Assembly: GCA_018907035.1 (NCBI GenBank)
Contig: JACCIC010000028.1
Span: 1,767,501 to 1,831,500, forward strand
DNA length: 64,000 nt
Reading direction: 5' to 3'
Source: Sycobia sp. Sy_11
Lineage: Eukaryota; Arthropoda; Insecta; Hymenoptera; Epichrysomallidae
Part shown: in pieces, positions 58,501 to 64,000 of the stretch
How the letters are laid out: each line of letters starts with the position of its first letter
Numbering within the stretch: position 1 is the first letter of the stretch
The notes under the pieces: model-generated
The model's input: only the letters and a program-made list of their open reading frames with translations
The model's database searches: none
What the model was told of the DNA's origin: nothing
Position numbers and translations under genes: made by a program

Positions 58501-61500
58501 CATTTTCGTCGTACGTATTTATAACAGGGCTGAATTGGATTGCGTTTTGATGTTTTTTTTTTTTTTTTGTTGATTCTTCATAGAAAATTAAGAATACTTT
58601 ATAGTTACATGGGTCGATACGAAACAAGTCGATTGATCTAACACAGACTTTCTAATAGACTAATAATACTGCCCTTGGTTCTCATCACCACCATTAGCTA
58701 ATCTTAGATGTAAAAGTCAAAATTAATTTCGTTGGTGAAGGACTATCCGATTGTCCTCCTCACCAAAATCTTTTGCATTTGATGGCAACTCCTCAATGTT
58801 TCGAGTTGCGCCGGTTCCAGTTCAGGGACCGACTAAAATCTATTTTATATATCTATACATTCTCTTCACCTATGCATCTATCCCTCCTTTTTTCTATTCG
58901 AATTAATAAAAAAAAACTTATACATATTATCTAATTTACTCAACTCTACCATCAAATTTATATTATTTAGATTTCTTAACATATGAAATGCATTTAAGAT
59001 CCTTTTATTTGTAAGACATTCTTCCAAAATATGATATTTTCAGAATAAAAAAAAATGGATAAGATTCAAACATATTGCTGTTCATTAATTTTTTTCTGCG
59101 AATACCTTTATGCACATATATATCCCTAGCTATATATTTATTCAATAAAACATTTATTACAATCGATACAATTCATTTTAAAAAAACTATTGTTGCTTTT
59201 AAATAATTATCATTCTTATCCTTATAATAATTAAACAAATTAGTTAAATTATTATTATTTTTAAAGAAAAGCTGAATATTGTGTTTTTTAACATTATTTC
59301 CGATGATTTATCGTGATAAACATTTAACATGTGGCAGAACGATATTACTACACTTCTTCTAATTTAATTTGTTTTTCCCACTGCTATTATAATTAATTTA
59401 CGCTTTCAGAAATCATTTTATCAATAAATTCAATTGAATAATCATTATATATGTGTATAGTATTACGAAGCATACCAAAGAATGCATTACTGCGCAAAAT
59501 GCACTTTGTCAATATACCACTGTATAATAGATATATCTTTCACTCAATTAAAAAAAATTGAATTTGAATATTTGTCACGTGTACAGGTATTTATTATTAT
59601 TTTGATTTTTTCACTAATAAATAGAATATATATTCGCTTTAAAAATGAAATTTTTTATTTCATATAGCTCCTTTTATTTTCAAAACATGTATTTTTTTGA
59701 GCGTGGAAAACGAATTTCGTACTTGTATAAAAGTATTTTTTTGATAATAATAAAAAGGCGAAATATAAAGCGATCTCAAAGGGAGCTTTCAGAAAGATTT
59801 TATAATAGTCTGTATAATATCAATACAAAATATTTTTCTATCAAGTTTATCATAATAATGTCATCCTTCAAATCTTCACGAATTTTGATTCTTATAACTT
59901 TTAGCATATTTCATGCACCGTTTGGAGACTATATAATTTCTCATTTTCAAAAACAATAATCTGTTCTTTATCCTTCTCTAAACTCTTTAAATAAGACGCT
60001 TTTGTGCGGTTTCTGGTACAAGGTTATATTTAAAATTTCACAATGGAATTATTTTGTCGTTAGTACTGTATTGTTATTGATAAAATCAGTAAGATAATTG
60101 TCGCTATAACGTATGTGCATTTTGTTCAATGGTATTCTTTTACTCTATAGTATAGTATTATGAAATATATTTATGTATAGTTACCAATCGCGCAACGAAC
60201 AAATGGTATATATATATATATATACTTATTACTCTCAAATATTAAAAATGTTCAATATATAGCTACAATATTAAGTCTTATTATTGGAAATAATATATTA
60301 ACATTTTATTAAAAAAAAAAAAAAAAACAAATTTTTATAAATGGCATCAAAACTATGTAATAATTATACGTATAAAGAAACGGATTTTTAAAATTTACCA
60401 CTGTACCATAAAATGTAAGAGTCATCTTCCTCTAAGCCATTCTAATTATATATTTGTATATGATTTCTCAAAGCTTGTCTTTAGAATTTAAGCAAATAAC
60501 AATATTTGTTTACAAATAACAAATTTTAATAATTTAATAAAAAATTAAATTATTAGAGTCCTTAAATAGTTGCATCAGGTTGCTCTTCAATTAATCAGTG
60601 AATTCAAATTACAATGTTTCAGAATCGAAGTTCAAAGTATGTAGTAATAGCAAATATTCAATTCCATTTAATTTTTTTTTTCTAATCCAAATTCATTTTC
60701 TTATTATCTTACGGTGCACCGTGAGAAAAATGTTTTAAATTTATTTATAAGCAAGTTTTGCGACCCCACTGTTTAACTCGAATTTAATATTAAAAGTTAG
60801 ATCTCGCACATCGCGAGAAATCCCTTTCCTCGTTTCATTATATAAGAATCTCGAAAACAAGAAATATTAAAGTCTACAAATACAAATAATATCCTCGTTC
60901 AATTATAGAAGCCGAAATCCGTCCAGCTGTATAATCAGATCGGCAATTTCTGGCGCATCAAGGGCAACGCGCAGAGATCGATCGAGTGCTTTCGCCGAGC
61001 GCTGGCCGTCTCGCCGCACAACGCCGAGGTTCTGTTGAATCTTGCTCGGGTGCTCCTGGTGCTGGAGTATCTCGATGACGCCTCCTACCTCGCAAGGCGC
61101 TCGCTAGAGTTGCAGCCCCCCGATCGCAACGCGTGGGAACAATATTTGACTCTGGGGCAAATATTTAAGGTGTCTCGCGCTGCGCGCCATCGTATATAAT
61201 ACAAGCATTTCGTTACGAATGGGAAATATTATTGTCGATCTTCCGATGGCTATATACTTATAATTTTATATAAAGAGTTCCTGTTTAAATTATCATTGTC
61301 AATTTTATGAAACATTTATTAAATAGACTTATCACTTGTACGTAGGGTTCGCCAAATTTAAAGGCTTTTGAATATTTGATTGTATATATGTGTTCTACTG
61401 GTGTTATATTACTAAATCCGTTGAAATTTTAGCAGATAATTTAAATTTACATTAGCCGCATTGTTGGATGATCAATATTTCGTGTGCGTGTGCGTATAAT

Positions 61501-62772
61501 TTTACTTAGTCCTTTCTTATGATTTATAATTACATTTATTACGGTTGATAATTAAGCAGACTTTTCGTCCGACGTTACGTGCCGCCTCGGTTCATCTTCA
61601 GGAATTAAACTGAAGTTTAAAACGAAACTAAACATAATAAATAATAAAAACTAATAAAAAAGTTAAACTCAACTGACATCAAAACTAAACTAAACAGTTT
61701 AGTCCCTGAAGATGGACCGAGGCGGTTCGAAACGTCGGACGAAGCAGGATGAAGATACGATAAATTTAGTTAACAGGAGCAGTCAGGTCGTCCTTTGCTA
61801 ACTTAGAATATAGATTATTTAAATTTTTTATTTTATTTTATTTTTTGTTTTTACTTGATTTTATTTTTATTTTATTTTATTTTATTTTTTGTTTTTACTT
61901 GATTTTATTTTTATTTTATTTTATTTTATTTTTAATTGAATTTGTTCTTAATAGTAATTTTTATTTTAGTTTCTACGAGAGTGATTATAAGCTGGGACAG
62001 CTTGACTGTCATTCTAATTACATTATTTTATGAAGATCTGTCAAACCGATAAAAATATTTGTTAATTTATATTACAAGAATGGACATAAATACAATTTTT
62101 AATTTTTCATAAGAAAAAGAGATCCTTGTGGTTTGTTACTAAAGTTAATTCTTCTTTTCTTCCAGGCATATGGTCATTTTCAAGAGGCTGCTGTAAATTT
62201 GCGACATGCACTAGAATTAAAACCGGATCTTGTTGATGCAGCAAAAACTTTAAAAGAGGTCGAATCTCTTCCAATAGCCAGTATACATGTCTATACACTG
62301 TTAATTATAGTATGCCTGGTAGGTATATTCTTATTTGAATATGTTTTGATTAAATTATATTCATTTAGTTGTACCAATTTGTATATAATTTACAAGTCAT
62401 ACATATCACTACTATGATTTTTATGAAAATTTGTTCTCTGTTTCACTGTAGACTTCAAATCACTTAAGATATTATAATTAGTTTTTATTTCGACTTTTAA
62501 ATAGATATATTTAAAAATATTACTAATATCTTTACATGTATTCATTTAAAAGCATTTTAATATATACAAAAGTTACTGTTCTGAGCATTTTAATGATCTG
62601 TTAAATATAACAGGTTCTTGGTGTTCTTCTAGTTGTTCTGAGTAGCGTTGAAAGTGAAGAGGGATCAACGTCGACTACCGAACAACCTCAACGACCTGCA
62701 CAACGTCACTTTAACCGTGCCATGGCAATGCGTGGCATACGTCTCAACGTGTCGCGCGGCAAACGATATTGA
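55560..62772 (+). CDS. TPR-repeat membrane protein, TTC17-like
   Basis: Exons 55560-55867, 58091-58439, 60909-61169, 62166-62318 and 62614-62772 total 1230 nt, 409 aa, with all phases closing. The N-terminus is a probable signal peptide (MRTRCCIVSYAFCFLVIQV). Residues 103-219 include a Cys-containing segment (CGSTALSCDDIVLDC) and sites NVTEE and NFTYY that could be N-glycosylated. TPR-like helices follow at about 225-330 (NQIGNFWRIKGNAQRSIECF, VLLNLARVLLVLEYLDDAS, LGQIFKAYGHFQEAA). A transmembrane segment is at about 348-368 (YTLLIIVCLVLGVLLVVLS), then a basic tail ending SRGKRY. This implies type I topology with the TPRs outside the cytosol. The 'WRIKGN...SIECFRRAL' style resembles TTC17, but that protein is far longer, so the family is tentative. 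The exon structure is good; the function is unknown. Confidence 0.8.
61566..61745. repeat. Inverted repeat (about 40-nt arms) in TPR-gene intron
   Basis: The left arm, TTCGTCCGACGTTACG then CCGCCTCGG and CATCTTCAGG, is mirrored by a right arm ending CGGTTCGAAACGTCGGACGAAGC. The arms match at most positions and are separated by about 100 nt of A-rich DNA. It looks like a remnant of a dispersed element; its family is not assigned. Confidence 0.75.
61830..61935. repeat. Tandem duplication, 44-nt period, T-rich
   Basis: The segment GTTTTTACTTGATTTTATTT occurs at 61847 and again at 61891, embedded in TTTTA repeats; the copies are nearly identical over a 44-nt period. Confidence 0.8.
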
Positions 62773-64000
62773 TTATCAATTGTGATATCGAAATGAATTT
62801 ATAAAATAATTTGTAATTTATTTCTGATGACGTTACTGTCTGAGCGTCGTTTTACACCATCCGTGATTTATTATACAGATAAAAAGATAGAAAATAGTAA
62901 AATGTTTGAATATAAAAAAAAAAATATTAGTAACTCATATCGCATGTCTTTCTATCAACTCATTTAGATTTATTTTTTATTTATCAAGTAATTTATAAGA
63001 TTCCATCCCCATCGACAATAAATTTTGAATTGATTCTAGGAAACATATTAGGAAAATTATAAAACGGAATTAAATTCATTTTATAAAAAAAAACAGTAAT
63101 TGACTGATGAGCAATAAAATATGTAAATATTTAATATTTAAAGAAATGTAACCACTGCATTCTAAAAATATATAATAAAAATAATGCCAATAAGCCATTT
63201 GTAAGCAATAAAAGCAGGTTGGACTTTTAATAAAAAAGGAAACAATTAATTTTTGAGCTATTCTATATTTGAAGAAAATATATATCAGGGCATCCATAAT
63301 GTTTTTCCATTTGGATTATTATTCTTAATCTATTCATACTAGTTACAACAGGGAAATGATTGGCGCAGCGACACTTTTCCTCAACATGCTGATACAGTAT
63401 GTTACACTAGTTAATGATCACGGCATAAATTACTCTTTTTTTTTTATCCAGCATACAACATTCTCTATTCAACATTCCACTCATTTTCCTTAAAACCATT
63501 TTCAACAATCTCAATGCGCACTTTGTATATTTTTTAAAATCCATATAGGCCTAGTAATTCTGTAATAGATATTTTCATTTTCAAAATACAACAATATGTA
63601 CAAAGTTGAAGACCTGGCATTACTTAAACCCTGCGCAGAACTTAATACAGAACATGAATTAGTGATCGTATACAAAATTGTAAGTTAATACTGCAATAAA
63701 AAATCTAGTATGAAAACGGATAACGAAAAGTAACATAAAAAACGAGTACTTTTTAAATGCAAAACAGATTTTTTTCTTTTAAAGACAATGTTTTTGAGTG
63801 ATTCTTTAAGTTAAAATATATAGACACTCTATATCATTCATCCATTTTTTTTTTCATCTGTTCAGTACCATCAGACCTAACTGTATTTGCATAAAAGCAG
63901 ATTTGGACATTTTTATGTACGAAACATTACTATTCCAAATATATATATATAAATTATACATACATAAATTAAGAATCTATGTTACTAAGCGCAATTTCAT
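62773..64000. other. 3' flank of TPR gene; no further gene seen
   Basis: AT-rich DNA following the stop codon at 62770-62772, probably including the 3' UTR. No coding exon is recognisable before the window ends. Confidence 0.6.

Overview
This is nuclear DNA from a eukaryote, almost certainly an insect. The order Hymenoptera (ant, bee or wasp) is my best guess from the overall style: very AT-rich intergenic DNA, long TA and GA microsatellites, and CpG-rich first exons. Every recognisable gene is split by short GT-AG introns (one is GC-AG), and the proteins rebuilt across the splice sites are clearly animal. I had no database search, so the order is inference. The gene identities rest on motifs and on splice phases that close exactly.

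Layout, left to right. (1) 1-1422, minus strand: two exons of a mitochondrial carrier of the SLC25A34/35 type, running off the left edge. (2) 3979-6838, minus: a complete actin-related protein 2 gene (Arp2, 7 exons, 394 aa), plus an apparent 18-nt in-frame microexon. (3) 10679-16523, minus: a HECW/NEDL-type HECT ubiquitin ligase (10 coding exons, about 1190 aa). A non-coding first exon probably lies near 17.35 kb, and no C2 domain is visible. (4) About 17.4-36.6 kb: no recognisable protein gene. This part holds many microsatellites, a foldback (long inverted repeat) element, and a CpG-rich block from 30.3 kb that may be the upstream promoter of the next gene. (5) 37339-45284, plus: a RETREG/FAM134-type ER-phagy receptor (6 exons, 344 aa) with reticulon-like hairpins and a C-terminal LIR motif. 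(6) 46187-47847, minus: a TRM10-type tRNA (guanine-9-N1) methyltransferase (5 exons, 305 aa). It is convergent with RETREG and has a cluster of CAGCTG E-boxes upstream. (7) 48977-51241, minus: mevalonate diphosphate decarboxylase (8 exons, 391 aa). (8) 55560-62772, plus: a secreted or type I membrane protein with TPR repeats resembling TTC17 (5 exons, 409 aa). (9) 62773-64000: no gene seen.

The genes look like unlinked housekeeping functions: actin nucleation, ubiquitin ligation, ER turnover, tRNA modification, isoprenoid synthesis and a mitochondrial carrier. I see no gene cluster working as a single system. The observations most worth checking are: the Arp2 microexon; the 100-codon stop-free stretch (poly-Ala then poly-Asp) in frame ahead of the RETREG start codon, overlapping a poly-Ser uORF; the E-box cluster upstream of the TRM10 gene; the foldback element; and an inverted repeat with hammerhead-like motifs at 61.6-61.75 kb.
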